A DNA stretch of 64,000 bases from Symbiodinium natans (Eukaryota; Sar; Dinophyceae; Suessiales; Symbiodiniaceae), in assembly GCA_905221605.1 (NCBI GenBank), contig CAJNDS010001557.1, forward strand, positions 1,231,501-1,295,500. The letters are read 5' to 3'. Position numbers and translations under genes: made by a program. This document shows, piece after piece, positions 47,755 through 58,917 of this stretch. The notes beneath the pieces were generated by a model that did not search any database, had not been told where the DNA came from, and saw only the letters and a program-made list of their open reading frames with translations. Numbering within the stretch: the stretch's first letter is position 1; each line of letters opens with the position of its first letter.

Positions 47755-47804
47755 CTGCCAGAGGCATCCTCAGCTTCACGCGCCTGCCCGGGCCCCGGCC
47801 TGCT
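47755..47804 (+). CDS. Candidate exon, unknown protein
   Basis: After 'gcatctgccag' the frame reads RGILSFTRLPGPRPAA and ends at GCAG|GTTTTG. CCCTAAA units lie upstream and TTTAGGG units downstream. No domain is recognised. It lies 2.7 kb upstream of the first exon of the channel domain. Confidence 0.4.
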
Positions 47805-48001
47805 GCAGGTTTTGTGGGATTCTTGGGGCACAAGGTTTAGGGTTTAGGGTTTAGGGTTTGGGGTTTGGGGTTTAGGGTTTAGGGTTTAGGGCTAGGGTCT
47901 AGTTCGGGCGTCAGGACATGAGACTTGTCGCTGCATGCCCGGCAAGCTTCCGCTTGGGAAGGTCTGGCCTCCAGACTTTGCACGAACGTCGGCGCCACCA
48001 T

Positions 48002-48098
48002 AACCCTAAACCCTAAACCCTAAACCCTAAACCCTAAACCCTAAACCCTAAACCCTAAACCCTAAACCCTAAACCCTAAACCCTAAACCCTAAACCCT
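48002..48098. repeat. Telomere-like array, CCCTAAA strand
   Basis: Fourteen perfect units, paired with TTTAGGG units at 47834-47890 across about 110 bases. Confidence 0.97.
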
Positions 48099-48439
48099 AA
48101 CCCAAAACCCTACAGCCCTCAGGCCCCCAAACCCCCCAACCCCGACGCTGCCCAAACTCCCCCACACACCAAACTGAGCTTCGGATTTTTAGGATTTTAG
48201 GGTTCAGGGTTCAGGGTTCAGGGTTTAGGGTAGGGTTTAGGGTTTAGGGTTTAGGGTTTTTAGGACTTTAGGGTTCAGTGTTTGCTTGGGGGTTTGTGCA
48301 TTCCTAGCCAGGGTTTCATACATATCGGGGCTCCATTTGACTAGTTGTTGGTAGAGGGTTAGGCATGTTGAGACCCCATCATCGGGTCCCTATGTTTGAA
48401 ACACCCAGAAAGTCACAGCGAAAAGCCAAGAGCGGGTAA

Positions 48440-48545
48440 TATAGGGGTCGGAAGAATTACTAATAATATTCCCTTATGGTCCCTTTGTAATTATACTATA
48501 ATAACCCCCCACAACCCTAGTCTAATTCTTCAGGCCCCTATATTA
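48440..48545. repeat. Dispersed repeat family A, copy 2
   Basis: The blocks 'gtcggaag-attacta', 'attcccttatgg', 'attatactataata', 'ctaattcttcagg' and 'cccctata' match 4480-4580 in order. A looser copy is at 45430-45500. Confidence 0.6.
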
Positions 48546-49077
48546 AACTGAGTTCAGAGATCATCCCCGGCAAAAGTCTCTGCTACAGGGTCCGCTGTTC
48601 GCGGATGCTGCTGAGCTGCATTATTTGTATGGGTTGGTTGTCTCTTTAAGTAGGGTTTCTGTCTTATAACAGGGGTAAATATTCTGGGTTCTTATAAGGG
48701 TATCTAGCGGCCACATTAAGGCATCCATGTAACAGATAAAGAGGCCACCGGCCTTTATAATGCATTATCGTGTGGCTGATTTGTCAAGGGACTAAAGGAG
48801 GGACCTTTCGAAGGGATCGTAGGGGCAACGTAGGGGCCACTGAGTACAGGGACTATAGAGGTACAGATCGAGACTGTTTAGGGCTGTTTAGGGGAATTAG
48901 AGGGAGGGTTTTGAGTTAAAGGGCTGAGACGGCTGAGAGCCAGAAACGAGAGCGCCAGTCTGCAGGGATTCCTTTGGCTTTGGATTTTCGCCTTTGAATC
49001 GGCGGCCGTCGCCTAGTGCCTATTCCCCCCCCCCCCCCCCAGAGGGTAGGGTTGCCCCCCAACTTCCCAAGCGTTCT

Positions 49078-49114
49078 CCTCTCTCTCTCTCTCTCTCGCT
49101 TTTTTTTTCTCGCC

Positions 49115-49183
<69 letters not shown>

Positions 49184-49222
49184 CCCTGTCTCTCTTACTA
49201 TCTCTCTCTCTCTCTCTCTCTG
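49078..49222. repeat. CT-rich microsatellite
   Basis: (CT)n with scattered G and T. The open frames here on both strands (Ser/Leu runs and Arg/Glu runs) are by-products. A shorter (CT)n is at 49773-49791. Confidence 0.95.
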
Positions 49223-50056
49223 CAACGCCGAGGTTGAGACACATGAGTTTCAACTGGACGGAGAATGATTGGTTCCAGGCCGTCACCAAAATAAATAGGG
49301 TTCAGGGTTGAGGCTTTCGGGGTTAGGGATACGAAGGCGTTCCTTTTTCGTTCACTTGGACAAGGGTTGGGGCTTTCTTTGTTTATAGCTTAGGTGGGGT
49401 TCATGGCTATTGTAAACTTGCGGCAGATGAGCAGACTCTAGCACATGTCAGGTGCAAGCCCCCAAGCGTAAACTCGTCCCTGAGAGAGGATGGGTCGAGG
49501 ATTCGGGACTCAATGAGAAGTTTTTTGCAGGGAGAGGAATAATCAAATGGGCTTTGAAGTACAAGGGTATTGGAGTATTGGGGCTCCGGGCTTGGGGTTC
49601 GTAACCCTAAACCCTGAACCCTTGAACCCTGTAACCCTTTAGCCCTTGAAACTTGAACCCAAAACTTTCCTTGGAGGAATTCGGCTTGGGATTTGCAGTC
49701 AATTGGATGTTTAGGGTTTAGGGTTTAGGGTTTAGGGTTTAGGGTTACTTATCTCCGTCGATCTGCGGGTTCATCTCTCTCTCTCTCTCTCCGACTCTTC
49801 CTTGGCGCGCTATTGCTTTCTTAGCTAAGGTAGGCCATTTGGGATATTGGCCCTTTTGGGTTTAAGAGGATCCTATTCTGGACAAATCCAGAGGGTGTTA
49901 GTTCAAGGGCCAGCCTCGTTACGGTTCACGCCCCCTGTTGGTTTTGTACAAACGTCCTTAAGGAACATCAAAGCCATGCTGCGCAAATGCTACGGTCAGA
50001 GGATGGTACCTTGAGCTCTCCCCGCCTGAACCCTCAGCCCCCAACACCCTCAACCC

Positions 50057-50132
50057 GGTTTAGGGTTTAGGGTTTAGGGTTTAGGGTTTAGGGTTTAGGG
50101 TTTAGGGTTTAGGGTTTAGGGTTTAGGGTTTA
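50057..50132. repeat. Telomere-like array, TTTAGGG strand
   Basis: Ten perfect units. Confidence 0.97.
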
Positions 50133-50506
50133 CCGGGAAACCGCCTGCAAGACTGTCCACCCCCGCCCCCCATGCCCCCTAGAGCCATCGAGTCCTTTGG
50201 ATGGTGTGTCCAACGGGTACCTACGGAACCTTCGGGAAGTTTCGGGAGCCGACTGGGTACTCGGACAGTTAGCCACCCTAAACCCTAAACCCTCAACCCA
50301 AGCCCTACTAGCCCGAAGAGCTCGATAAGCCGCTAGCCCTAAGATCTCTAGAAGCCCTCTGAGCCCTCGCAGTACCCCCAAACCCTTGACCCTAAACCCT
50401 AAACCCTTGACCCTAAACCCTAAACCCTAGACCCTAAACCCCAAACCCGACACCCTAAACCCTAAACCTTAATCACCAAACCAAACAGCACTGTAAGCCC
50501 TGGCAG

Positions 50507-50570
50507 TACCTGTCGGGAAGCGTCATCTGCCTCAACGCAGCGGTGCTCGGCTTCGCCGCTTGGCTCCATC
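50507..50570 (+). CDS. Channel exon 1: S1 helix
   Basis: After 'aagccctggcag' the phase-0 frame reads YLSGSVICLNAAVLGFAAWL. A hydrophobic helix with the L-N-A-A-V-L-G pattern of S1. The 3' end is uncertain (a GC site near 50572 is possible). CCCTAAA units are upstream; TTTAGGG follows at 50595. Confidence 0.65.
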
Positions 50571-51233
50571 CTCGCGCCACACTCCCCGGCGGCCTTTAGG
50601 GTTAGGGTTTAGGGTTTAGGGTTTAAGGTTTCGGGTTTAGGGTTTAGGGTCTAGGGTCTAGGGTCTAGGGTTTACAGTAGCTCCAGAAAGTCGGAACCTG
50701 GCTTTCGGATGGTTTGAGCTGGTATTCCCTTTAGAGTACCTTTTGGGGGATGGGATAAGGATGTTCCAACATTTTCGAGTTTACTGTAGGGTTTCTTGTG
50801 GGGTGCTTTTGCTATCGGGTTTGCTTTGTGGGATTTTACCGTTTTTTTTGTGGTTGGGTTTGCTGAGAGCTTGGTCCTTTCTCGGAAATCTCCCAGGCCT
50901 TTAGTAGAGGGTTTGGGGTTCTATTGGCCTGTGGTCATCACCTACAGCTTCCGATGTTCTTTAGGGGCTCCTACTCATAGGGGTTAGAGGTGCATGTAAG
51001 GGTTTAACCCTAAACCCTAAACCCTAATCCCTAAACCCTATTTTGAGGAAATGCTGGTGCCGTGGGACAGTTCAAAAGCAAGGTGCTCGCGGGGGTTCAG
51101 ACCTTGACACACCCTAAACCCCAAAGCCCGCGAACAGCTAGACCCTATCAACCCTGGGTTTAGGGTTTAGGGTTTAGGGTTTAGGGTTTAGGGTTTAGGG
51201 AACCCGGATACTTCCTGAACATCCCGTCTTGAG

Positions 51234-51275
51234 GAGACAGATGGGCCCAATCCAGCCTGGTGGTGGGTGAACCAG
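51234..51275 (+). CDS. Channel exon 2: S1-S2 loop
   Basis: After 'cccgtcttgag' the phase-0 frame of 14 codons reads ETDGPNPAWWWVNQ and ends at a GC donor (CAG|GCAGGC). The Trp cluster just before S2 is usual for this loop. The next exon follows in phase. Confidence 0.6.
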
Positions 51276-51802
51276 GCAGGCGTTTAGCGTTTAGCGTTTA
51301 GCGTTTAGGGTGTAGGGTTTAGGGCTTAGGGTTTAGGGTTTAGGGTTTAGGGTTTAGGGTTTAGGGTTTAGGGTCTACAGTCTATAGCGTCTTAATAAGT
51401 GTCATATTTAGGTGTGTTAGGTGCCTTCGGTGTCTTTGGGACTTAGGCTATGTGCTGGTTTAGGGTTTTTGGTCTTAGGTGGTTGGAGTTCTGGGGTTTC
51501 GGGTTGAGGGGTTTGGGTTTAGGGCATTGGGGGCTTTGGTGTTTAGGGTATTGGGGGCTGTGGGGTTCAGGGGGTTGGGGTTGAGGCAGTTTTGGGTTTT
51601 TGGGGCTTTAGGGTTTAGGGGCTTTAGGGGGTCAAGGTGTTGGGGTTCAGGGTTGCGCCTTCGACTAGAAGATCCCCTGGTTGGGCAACCGCAAAGCCCG
51701 CAACTGCATTCGCATCTTGGGTTGTGGACAAGGGTCCCCTTGGGCTCTGGCGCCAGAGCAAGGTTAAAAGTCCCGAGCCCTGAGCCCCGTGCTCGTGTTC
51801 AG

Positions 51803-51835
51803 GGGATTCTCCTCTTCTTCGTCTTCGAGATTGTG
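51803..51835 (+). CDS. Channel exon 3: S2 helix
   Basis: After 'ctcgtgttcag' the frame reads GILLFFVFEIV and ends at a GC donor (GTG|GCGCCC). F-x-F-E-I is the S2 motif with the conserved acidic residue. It joins in phase to V-R-I-R of the next exon. Confidence 0.68.
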
Positions 51836-51956
51836 GCGCCCGCCTCAGTGGGAACCATGTAGGGTACTAGTAGCAGCCACCTTTTCCCACTTGTTGCGTT
51901 GTGAGAGTCACGTCACGAGATGCGCGCTGGCAAGCAATCCTTTCGGGGCGACGGAG

Positions 51957-52028
51957 GTCCGTATTCGCCTAGAAGGCTGCAAAGGCTTCTTCGTCTCGGA
52001 AGAGGACCCCGTCCAGTACCCGATTAAG
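51957..52028 (+). CDS. Channel exon 4: S2-S3 linker
   Basis: 24 codons after 'gcgacggag', with readable parts RIRLEGCKGFFV, then an acidic SEEDP and QYPIK, ending at AAG|GTTCAG. R-x-x-x-x-G-x-x-x-F-F is the conserved S2-S3 loop. The phase fits both neighbours. Confidence 0.78.
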
Positions 52029-52797
52029 GTTCAGGGTTTAGGGTTTAGGGTGCTGGATTAGGGTGCAGGTTTCTGTCTTCATGGGGTTTGGTGACCTTGG
52101 CGTTTAGGAGTCTAAGTGTTTTTGACGCCCTATAAACCCTGAACCGAAAGAATGTTCATAGTTGCTTACAGTTCCTTACCAGCAACTCAGTTGGAGGTTC
52201 ATGTCGGGAGGGCTTCCAGTTGAACTCGGGCATGCGCTGAGGGTTAAGCAGTGTGGTCTTTGGGGTAATTCGGAAGGGGCTTGTAGGCTTGTAAGATTAA
52301 ACCCTCAACCTCAAAACCCTGACGTGTATGGGCCCTTGGGACATTGTATACTTTCCCTTATTGTGTTTAAGAGAATCATATGGAGGAATATATTTCGGAG
52401 GGTTTTAAGGACCATCCTATTTAAAGGGCTCTGAAGTATGGGCCTTTGGGCTGTATGGGGTAGAATGTAAGGGGTATGTACAAAGGGGCCATGGAACTAC
52501 CCGAACCGGAAGAAAATGTGGCTTCGAGGTTCAGGCGTCGTTCAGGGAGCTCATGGCTTGTGACTTCGAACATTTCATCATGCCCCTCCAAACCCTAAAC
52601 CCTGCCCTAAGTCTACAAAACCCCAAAGCCCCTAAACCCCTAAAGCCTCTAAAGCCCCTAAAACCCCCATAAACCACTGACACCTAAACTCCTCCCCGCC
52701 CCACCCCCCCCACACCCCCACCCCGCCCCCCGCCCCCGACCCCCCACCCCAGCACCCCCCCACCCGAACCCTAAACCCTATAAACCCGAAACCGTAA

Positions 52798-52948
52798 ACC
52801 CTAAACCCTAAACCTTAAACCCTAAATCCCTAAACCCTAAACCCTAAACCCTAAACCCTAAACCCTAAACCCTAAACCCTAAACCCTAAACCCTAAACCC
52901 TAAACCCTAAACCCTAAACCCTAAACCCTAAACCCTAAACCCTAAACC
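52798..52948. repeat. Telomere-like array, CCCTAAA strand
   Basis: About 21 units, ending 26 bases before the S3 exon. Confidence 0.97.
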
Positions 52949-52974
52949 CGAACCCTATACCCGAAACCCCACAG

Positions 52975-53034
52975 GACCTCTTCTGGAACTGGATGGACTT
53001 CATCATCGTCCTGCTCGGGGTCTTCGACCTCTGG
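52975..53034 (+). CDS. Channel exon 5: S3 helix
   Basis: Exactly 20 codons between 'accccacag' and GT (GTTCCC). It reads LFWNWMDFIIVLLGVFDLW. W-N-W-x-D-F/S is the hallmark of S3 in voltage-gated Na/Ca channels, with the acidic residue that pairs with S4. Confidence 0.85.
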
Positions 53035-53057
53035 GTTCCCTGGCGCCCATTGTGGGG

Positions 53058-53132
53058 CTTAGGGTTTAGGGTTTAGGGTTTAGGGTTTAGGGTTTAGGGT
53101 TTAGGGTTTAGGGTTTAGGGTTTAGGGTTTAG
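53058..53132. repeat. Telomere-like array, TTTAGGG strand
   Basis: Eleven perfect units starting 23 bases after the S3 exon. With 52798-52948 it brackets the exon symmetrically. Confidence 0.97.
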
Positions 53133-54635
53133 GGCGCCATCTTGGTGTGTAGGGTTTGGGGTGCCATCGTATCAGGGGGCCTTGGGCTGTTGGGGGCAAT
53201 GCCCTGCAGCCTAAGCCGAAAGGTTGAAGCTCTAAAATCCCAATATGCCGCCTGGAACCCCCCTAAACCCTAAACCCTAAACTCCAAGCGGAAAGCCTTT
53301 AGGGTCTGACGGTTGCGGGTCTGTTCCCCTGCGGAAACCCGAAAATCCCTAGGCCCTACAACCCTAAACCCTAGCCACAACCTTCAACCCTAAACCCGAC
53401 CGACAACCCCAAATTCGGCTTCAGGGTTTAGGGTTTTGGCGTCTGGGCTGCAGGGGGTTAGCAAGTTCAGGGTTTAGGCTTTAGGAAGTTTGTGGTTTAG
53501 CAAGTTCAGGGTTTAGGAAAGTTTTGGGTTTAGGGTTTAGGGGCTTAGGAATGCTTAGGGGTTCTTAAAGACCGCCAAAGCATGGTATCCTTGACGCCCT
53601 TCCGCGGAGGCCATTCCTGTGGGCGACCTGATTCTGGGTGCGGCCCGCACGGTTTTTGCGGTTTAAAGTGGCTTCCCCCCCAAAAGTGTGTGTAATCCTC
53701 TAAAGACGTTAAAACCCGTTGTGCCTTAGATCCGATTATTGCGCCTGAGTGCAGAACCCTCACACCTAAAACCCAAACCTTTAACCTACACCAAGTTCTT
53801 TCCAGGCGATCGAGCCCCCATTGGGGGTGGGTGCGGGGGCGGGGGGGGGGGGGGGGGGGGTTAGGGCTTCACAGAGGAGAGGGCGGGGCTTGAAAACCGC
53901 AGGGCGAGTTGGACTAGAGCCATTCGGAACAGCAGGGTTTAGGAGCTTAGGGTTCTAGGGTTTAGGGTTCAGGAGTTTAGGGTTCTAGGCTACGTAGGGA
54001 GAGGAGGTTTGAGGGCCATTGGTATAGCACAGCAATGTACCCCTATACCCCAATATCCGCAAACCTTAGTATCCAAGCGGTATCAGCTCTAGACCCCGAA
54101 TTCCCAGCTCGAGGGTTCCAGGGTTCCAGGTCTTCGGTTTTTGGGTTTAAGGTTTTCGGGTTTCCGGGTATCAGGGCTTGGGGTGTAGGGTTGGAAGCTA
54201 AAGTGAGGGTCCAGGGTTGAGAGTGTAGTTAAGGCCTGAGGGGAGGTCCGGCAGCTGAGGGAAATGCGAAGAATCGATGGGGTTTTCGGGCCTTTCGGGT
54301 TTTGAGGGGTCGAGAACCCTTTAGTTCGTTCATTGAATCCGAAAGCCCTGCGACCCTGGAAGCCCTAAAGCCCATACAACCCTGAGCCCCGAATCAAACC
54401 CGAAAGCCGAACCACTAAGACCCCTACAGCCCACAAACCCGTAAGCCCTAAACCCTGCAGCCCCTTAAACCCTGAAACCTCTAAACCCTGAAACCCCTAA
54501 ACCCTGAAACCCTGAAACCCTAAACTCTAGACTCTAAACCCTAAAACCTAAACCCTAAACCCTAAACCCTGAACCCTAAACCCTAAACCCTAAACCCTTA
54601 CCTTAAACGCCCAAAGCAAGCCGCGGGCCAGGTAC

Positions 54636-54689
54636 GAAGACGTCGAACGGCTTCGGGCGCTTGGTGCTTCTGGTGCGGATGTTAAGGCC
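54636..54689 (+). CDS. Candidate channel exon 6: start of S4
   Basis: After 'cgcgggccag' one frame reads TKTSNGFGRLVLLVRML, like the approach to and first turn of S4, and could end at a GC site (TTAAG|GCCCACC) whose phase fits the next exon. Another frame (YEDVERLRALGASGADVK) is also open. The phase with S3 does not fit directly, so an exon may be missing. Confidence 0.4.
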
Positions 54690-54865
54690 CACCATGTTTT
54701 AGGGTTTAGGGTTTAGGGTTTAGGGTTAGGGTTTAGGGTTTAGGCCCACCAGTATCTTTCAAGTTCTTCGGTGTCAGGGTTTAGGGCTTAGGGTTTGCCT
54801 CGACAAAGCCGTCCCAGAGTTTAGGATTTAGGGTCTAAGCTTTGTTTACCGGACATGTAAACCCT

Positions 54866-54940
54866 AAACCCTATAACCCTATAACCCTATAACCCTATAA
54901 CCCTATAAACCCTATAAACCCTATAAACCCTATAACCCCT
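54866..54940. repeat. ACCCTATA octamer tandem repeat
   Basis: About nine units of CCCTATAA or CCCTATAAA, another local variant of the telomere-like unit. Confidence 0.9.
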
Positions 54941-54982
54941 AAGCTCTAAACCCTATACCCATATAAACCCTAGACCCTAAAG

Positions 54983-55045
54983 CCCGCCGTTGAGGATGCT
55001 TCGCATCCTCCGTCTGCTGAAGCTCGTGAAGGCCGTCCGGCCACT
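54983..55045 (+). CDS. Channel exon 7: S4 voltage sensor
   Basis: The frame reads LRMLRILRLLKLVKAVRPL, with Arg/Lys at every third position (R-x-x-R-x-x-R-x-x-K-x-x-K-x-x-R), the defining feature of S4. It is preceded by 'ccctaaag', so the acceptor AG is made by a telomere-like unit. At the exon end, CCACTGTGGG (55041-55050) is repeated inverted at 55090-55099. Confidence 0.88.
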
Positions 55046-55099
55046 GTGGGGGCCTTGGATTGCTCAAGGGGGCGAAAAGGACTTGGCAGCCCACAGTGG
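55041..55099. repeat. Inverted repeat at the S4 exon end
   Basis: CCACTGTGGG (55041-55050) and its perfect complement CCCACAGTGG (55090-55099) with a 39-base loop, straddling the presumed 5' splice site. Confidence 0.85.
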
Positions 55100-56315
55100 T
55101 ACCCTTTACCCTTTTTTTTCAGGGTTTAGGGTTTAGGGTTTAGGGTTTGGGGTTTGGGGTTTAGGGTTTAGGGTTTAGGGTGTATGGTCGCCCTTATACA
55201 GTATCCAACCCCAAAAAAGGGTGTCCTTTTCATGATATGGTTACTGGGCTACCATGAGGAGGGACCCCTTATGAGGGGCCTTCGGGGTTATTTGGGGGCT
55301 ACTTAGGTATATAGGGACTATGCAAGGTATATATAGGGGTCATATCGTGGAATACAATTCAGGGCTTTGTTTTTCTCGGGGTCTCTCCTTCTAGCCCTTG
55401 GATTCTTGAAGGTGCCCGGAAAACAAAGGCGCTTGGGGAGGCACTCAACCCTAAACCCTACCTTAACCAGTAAAAAAAACCTACCTTTTTGTAGGTTATT
55501 ATTATCAACCCCCTTATAGGCTGCAAAAAAGTAGGCTTTGGGTTCTGAAGGTTTTTTTCAACCCTAAACCCTATACCCCTAAAGCCCGAACCCCAATGAG
55601 AAGAGCTTCTTTAGGGTTAGTGGGGATGTAGGGTTCCCCTAAACACTTAAACCTTAAACCCTGAACCCGAATGATAAGGGTAGAGATGTCTGGGCTGCAG
55701 CCTCCCCTAAACCCTACTAAGCTCAGAGGCAACATAGACCCCCCCCTATAAAGCCGGCCAGGGTTTTTACAAGGTCGCGGCCTTCGCAGAAGCTATCTTG
55801 AGGCTTCTTAGGAGGCTTGGCTCATGCTGATCTAGGATTGAAGTGATGCACTAACAGGCTCCCTAGGTTCTGCAATGGAGTCACCACTCACAGTGTATGA
55901 AGAGTCTGGACTGCGCATCCGCAGATGCCCAGCAACTTCTGGCCATAGATCTGTGGCCACGTGTCATCTGTGCTGTTTAGGTCAAACACCATGCATGAAA
56001 AGGCCATCTTGCGAAGCAGGGACACTCTGAACATTCTAGCTAGCCTACTCTTACTCTCGAAGCAGGAAGAGGCTTAGCAAGAGAGAGATTGCGAACGAAG
56101 AAGAAGAATAACAAGAAGAAGAAGAAGAAGAAGAATAAGAAGAGAAGGAAGAAGAAGGGCAGTACGTGTCTCGAAAGAGTGCTCTTGCGAAGCTGAAGAT
56201 CAAGAAAACCAGGAAAAGGAGCCGAATCGGATACGTCCTCACCAAGCAGCAGCTCCCGAGAACAGAGCGACAAGCAACCTCCAGCCGTTTCGGCCAACAC
56301 ACAACTGCACCCTAA

Positions 56316-56425
56316 ACCCTAACCCCAAACCCTAAAACCCTAAAACCCTAAAACCCTAAAACCCTAAAACCCTAAAACCCTAAAACCCTAAAACCCTAAA
56401 ACCCTAAAACCCTAAAACCCTAAAC
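56316..56425. repeat. CCCTAAAA octamer array
   Basis: About 12 units of CCCTAAAA, one A longer than the usual heptamer and homogeneous. Confidence 0.95.
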
Positions 56426-56527
56426 CCAAGAGCAAGAGCTGTCTTTGAGAAGGCGGCGAGTGGCCACAAGATCACCGTGCTGGAGGGCAAAGTCAGGGCA
56501 GATAAAGCTGTGAAGAACAGTGAGATG

Positions 56528-56638
56528 GATCATCATCTTTCCAGCATGGGCTATTCGGCCATGTAATCCCCAGAATCAAGCCCTAAACAGGGCCTTTTTG
56601 GGGTTGTAGGGTGTCATAGCCCATGCTGGTGATGATCG
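56528..56638. repeat. Imperfect inverted repeat
   Basis: The left arm 56528-56554 (gatcatcatc...agcatgggctat) pairs with the right arm 56616-56638 (atagcccatgctggtgatgatc), with one 4-base bulge and a loop of about 60 bases. Confidence 0.75.
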
Positions 56639-57493
56639 AGAAATCCTGGAAGAGGCACCCCCTGACGTTCGGACGCCTCCATTTGATCCCAGGGCAAGTT
56701 CTCACGCTAGGCATCCCAGGCACCTAAGCTCAAGAACGCCCGAAGACCCGCAGCCCCCCACGAGTCCGCGAAGCCTTGCAAACCCTAAACGCGAGAAACC
56801 CTAAACGCCCCAAAAGCCCTAAACCCAACACCCTAAGCAGGGGCCGCAGAATCTCAAGCCTTCCTCTCCAAGGTACTCGCTCGCCCTGGGTGTCACGCAG
56901 GCCTCTCTAGGGTTCCGGGCTTGGGGCTGAGGGTTCCTAGATCTGAGGGGCCGCTCCAACCCTAAAACCCGAACCCTAAACCCTATAAACCCTAACCCTA
57001 AAGCCTATCTTGTGCGGAATTTGGGGTGCTTTGCGGGACAAAAAAAGGCCTGAGAGAGCCGAGGGGGGAGGAAAGAAGGGTGCAGGCTTTAGGGTTCAGG
57101 CTTTGGGCTTTCGGCTTTTCGGTTTAGGGTTTAAAGGCGTAGGGTTTAAATTGGGGTTTAGGGTTTAGGGTAAGGGGTTTAGGGGTTTAGGGGTTCAGGG
57201 CTTAGGGTCTAGGGCTAGGGTTTCGGGTAAAGGGTTTAGGGGTTTTAGGTTTAGGGTCTAGGGTTTAGGGTTCAGGAGCGTCCGTGTAAGCACGTGAGGG
57301 TCCGGCCTGGTTTGCAGGGCTCGCAGGAGGGTATGAAGTTGTTTTTGGGATGTAGTGTTCCCCTAAACCCTGAACCCTAAACCCTAAACCCTAAACCTAA
57401 AACCCTAAACCTTAAGCACACCCTAAACCCTAAACCCTAAACCTTAAACACACCCTAACTTAAACCCTGAAACCCTGAACCCTAAACCCACAG

Positions 57494-57535
57494 CGCGAGG
57501 CCATGCAAAGTATCTTCTGGGTCTTGGTCTTCTTG
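57494..57535 (+). CDS. Channel exon 8: S5, first half
   Basis: After 'taaacccacag' the phase-0 frame reads REAMQSIFWVLVFL, the S4-S5 helix end and S5 start (E-A-M-Q-S-x-x-W-V-L). It most simply ends at a GC donor (TTG|GCCTCC), giving in-phase joining to VVTLYAFA of the next exon. Confidence 0.75.
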
Positions 57536-57558
57536 GCCTCCGCCTCGGTTGCGGTTTA

Positions 57559-57720
57559 CGGGTTTAGGGTTTAGGGTTTAGGGTTTAGGGTTTATTGTTT
57601 AGGGTTTAGGGTCTAGGGTCTAGGGTTTAGGGTTTAGGGTTTAGGGTTTAGGGTCTAGGGTTTAGGGTTTAGGGTTTAGGGTTTCGGATTTAGGGTTTAA
57701 GGTTCAGGGTTTAATCAGGG
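57559..57720. repeat. Telomere-like array, variant-rich
   Basis: TTTAGGG units with TCTAGGG, TTCAGGG and TTTAAGG variants, starting 24 bases after the S5 exon. Confidence 0.95.
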
Positions 57721-58398
57721 TTTAGGGTTTAGGGGCTAAGGGTTCGGGGTCAGGGGTTTAGGGGTTAGGGGTTAGGGTTGGGAGCTTAGGTTTTTTAGGG
57801 TTACCCTGAAAACTATATGCCAAATCAACCCGAAGAACCCCATGTGGTAAAGTTCCACAGCTGCTGCCTCCAGAAGGATCCAACAACACGACACGCAACA
57901 TCGCTGCTTTTGGAAGCTGCTGTTGTCCTGAAGTGTAGCTCTAACAAGTCAACTCACCTGTTGGCTCCAGAAACCCTAAACCCTAAACCCTAAACCCTAA
58001 ACCCGTTCTTGTGCCGATGTGTTTCGGTTGTGATTTGCTTCTGTGCCTTGAGATCGCAACGGCACTTTGGTTTTTGGCTGCTGCTTCGGTCGCTTGTGGC
58101 TTTGGGTTCAGGACTGTGTATATATAAAAAAACATATGTACACACTAGGACCCAAGAGTAAGCCCTCATTCCCTTCTTTGTTCCTAGGTTCCTCTTGGGT
58201 CTAGTACGCATACTCTAGGGCTTTAGGTTAGAACATGCACATACTCTAGGGCTTTAGGTTGGACGGTTTTCGGGCCCTAGCAAAAACCCTAAGCCGCCTT
58301 AACCTTAACCGTCGGAGGGCTCCTGAATGACTCCTGGAGACTGTACAGGGTTTAGGGTTCAGGGTTTAGGGTTTAGGGTTTCTGGAGACCCTCTCGAG

Positions 58399-58444
58399 GT
58401 CGTGACGCTCTACGCGTTCGCGATCCTGGCGACGCGGTTGCTAG
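58399..58444 (+). CDS. Channel exon 9: S5, second half
   Basis: After 'accctctcgag' the frame reads VVTLYAFAILATRLL and a split G, ending at a GC donor (CTAG|GCCTGG). Y-x-F-A-I-x-x-T-x-L-x-G is the usual S5 end. TTTAGGG units lie on both sides, an exception to the usual flank pattern. Confidence 0.75.
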
Positions 58445-58449
58445 GCCTG

Positions 58450-58880
58450 GCTCGCCGTCAACCCCCTGCACCCGAAAACCTGGGTTTAGGGTTTAGGGTT
58501 TAGGGTTTAGGGTTTAGGGTTTAGGGTTGAGGGGGCTTCTTTTTGATAACGTGTTCATCTCTAGGACCCAGAGTAGGCCCTTATTCACCGTTTGTGGGTT
58601 TAGGTTCCCTTATCATGCCCTTCAATCCAAACCGGTACCCTGTTTATTGCTAGCTGACTCTGGGGTCTAGTTCTTACTAGTTTCGACGCCAAATAAACGG
58701 TAAACCCGAAACCCTAAACCCTAAAACCTCAAGACAAACAGTCTTTATAACCCTTCATGGGCTTGTACTCCCAGTCCTGGGATGAATGTCCCTTCCGGGG
58801 GTGAATAAGAACTGCAGAGGGTGGTAAAGAAGCCTTGAGTCTTAAGCTCAAGAACCCTACACTCAACCCCCCCCCCCCCC

Positions 58881-58917
<37 letters not shown>

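Larger units (their letters stand above)
42860..50500. other. Repeat-rich region between the two recognised genes
   Basis: Telomere-like arrays in both orientations (43216-43286, 43870-43935, 45160-45300, 46780-46890 and 48002-48098 are the largest), a poly-G tract (44600-44634), a CT microsatellite (49078-49222) and dispersed elements (44120-44235, 45430-45500, 48440-48545, 49840-49900). Candidate exons by flank and splice rule, without known domains: 46984-47029 (VLPRVLAPQHAKYAG, possible GC donor), 47755-47804 (RGILSFTRLPGPR, donor GTTTTG) and a stretch near 46285-46350. An 84-codon frame at 43473-43727 is Cys-rich but lies between a TTTAGGG and a CCCTAAA array, i.e. in an intron interior. 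The 78-codon frame at 44877-45113 is unrecognised. Confidence 0.4.
55100..57490. other. Large intron with repeats, S4 to S5
   Basis: Holds a second copy of dispersed element B (55195-55262, matching 38816-38885), a GAA-rich microsatellite (56095-56160), a CCCTAAAA octamer array, an imperfect inverted repeat (56528-56638) and CCCTAAA variants up to the next exon. A 130-base open stretch at 56440-56567 (FEKAASGHKITVLEGKVRAD) has no known domain. An S4-S5 linker exon is expected here but was not recognised. Confidence 0.45.

Noticed and set aside
47916-47964. Exon reading DMRLVAACPASFRLG
   Set aside because: It has AG and GT edges, but the flanks (TTTAGGG left, CCCTAAA right) mark it as intron interior, and no family match supports it.
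58868-58912. Poly-A tail of a retroposed gene
   Set aside because: The A run follows a C run and no gene body or target duplication is visible on either side.
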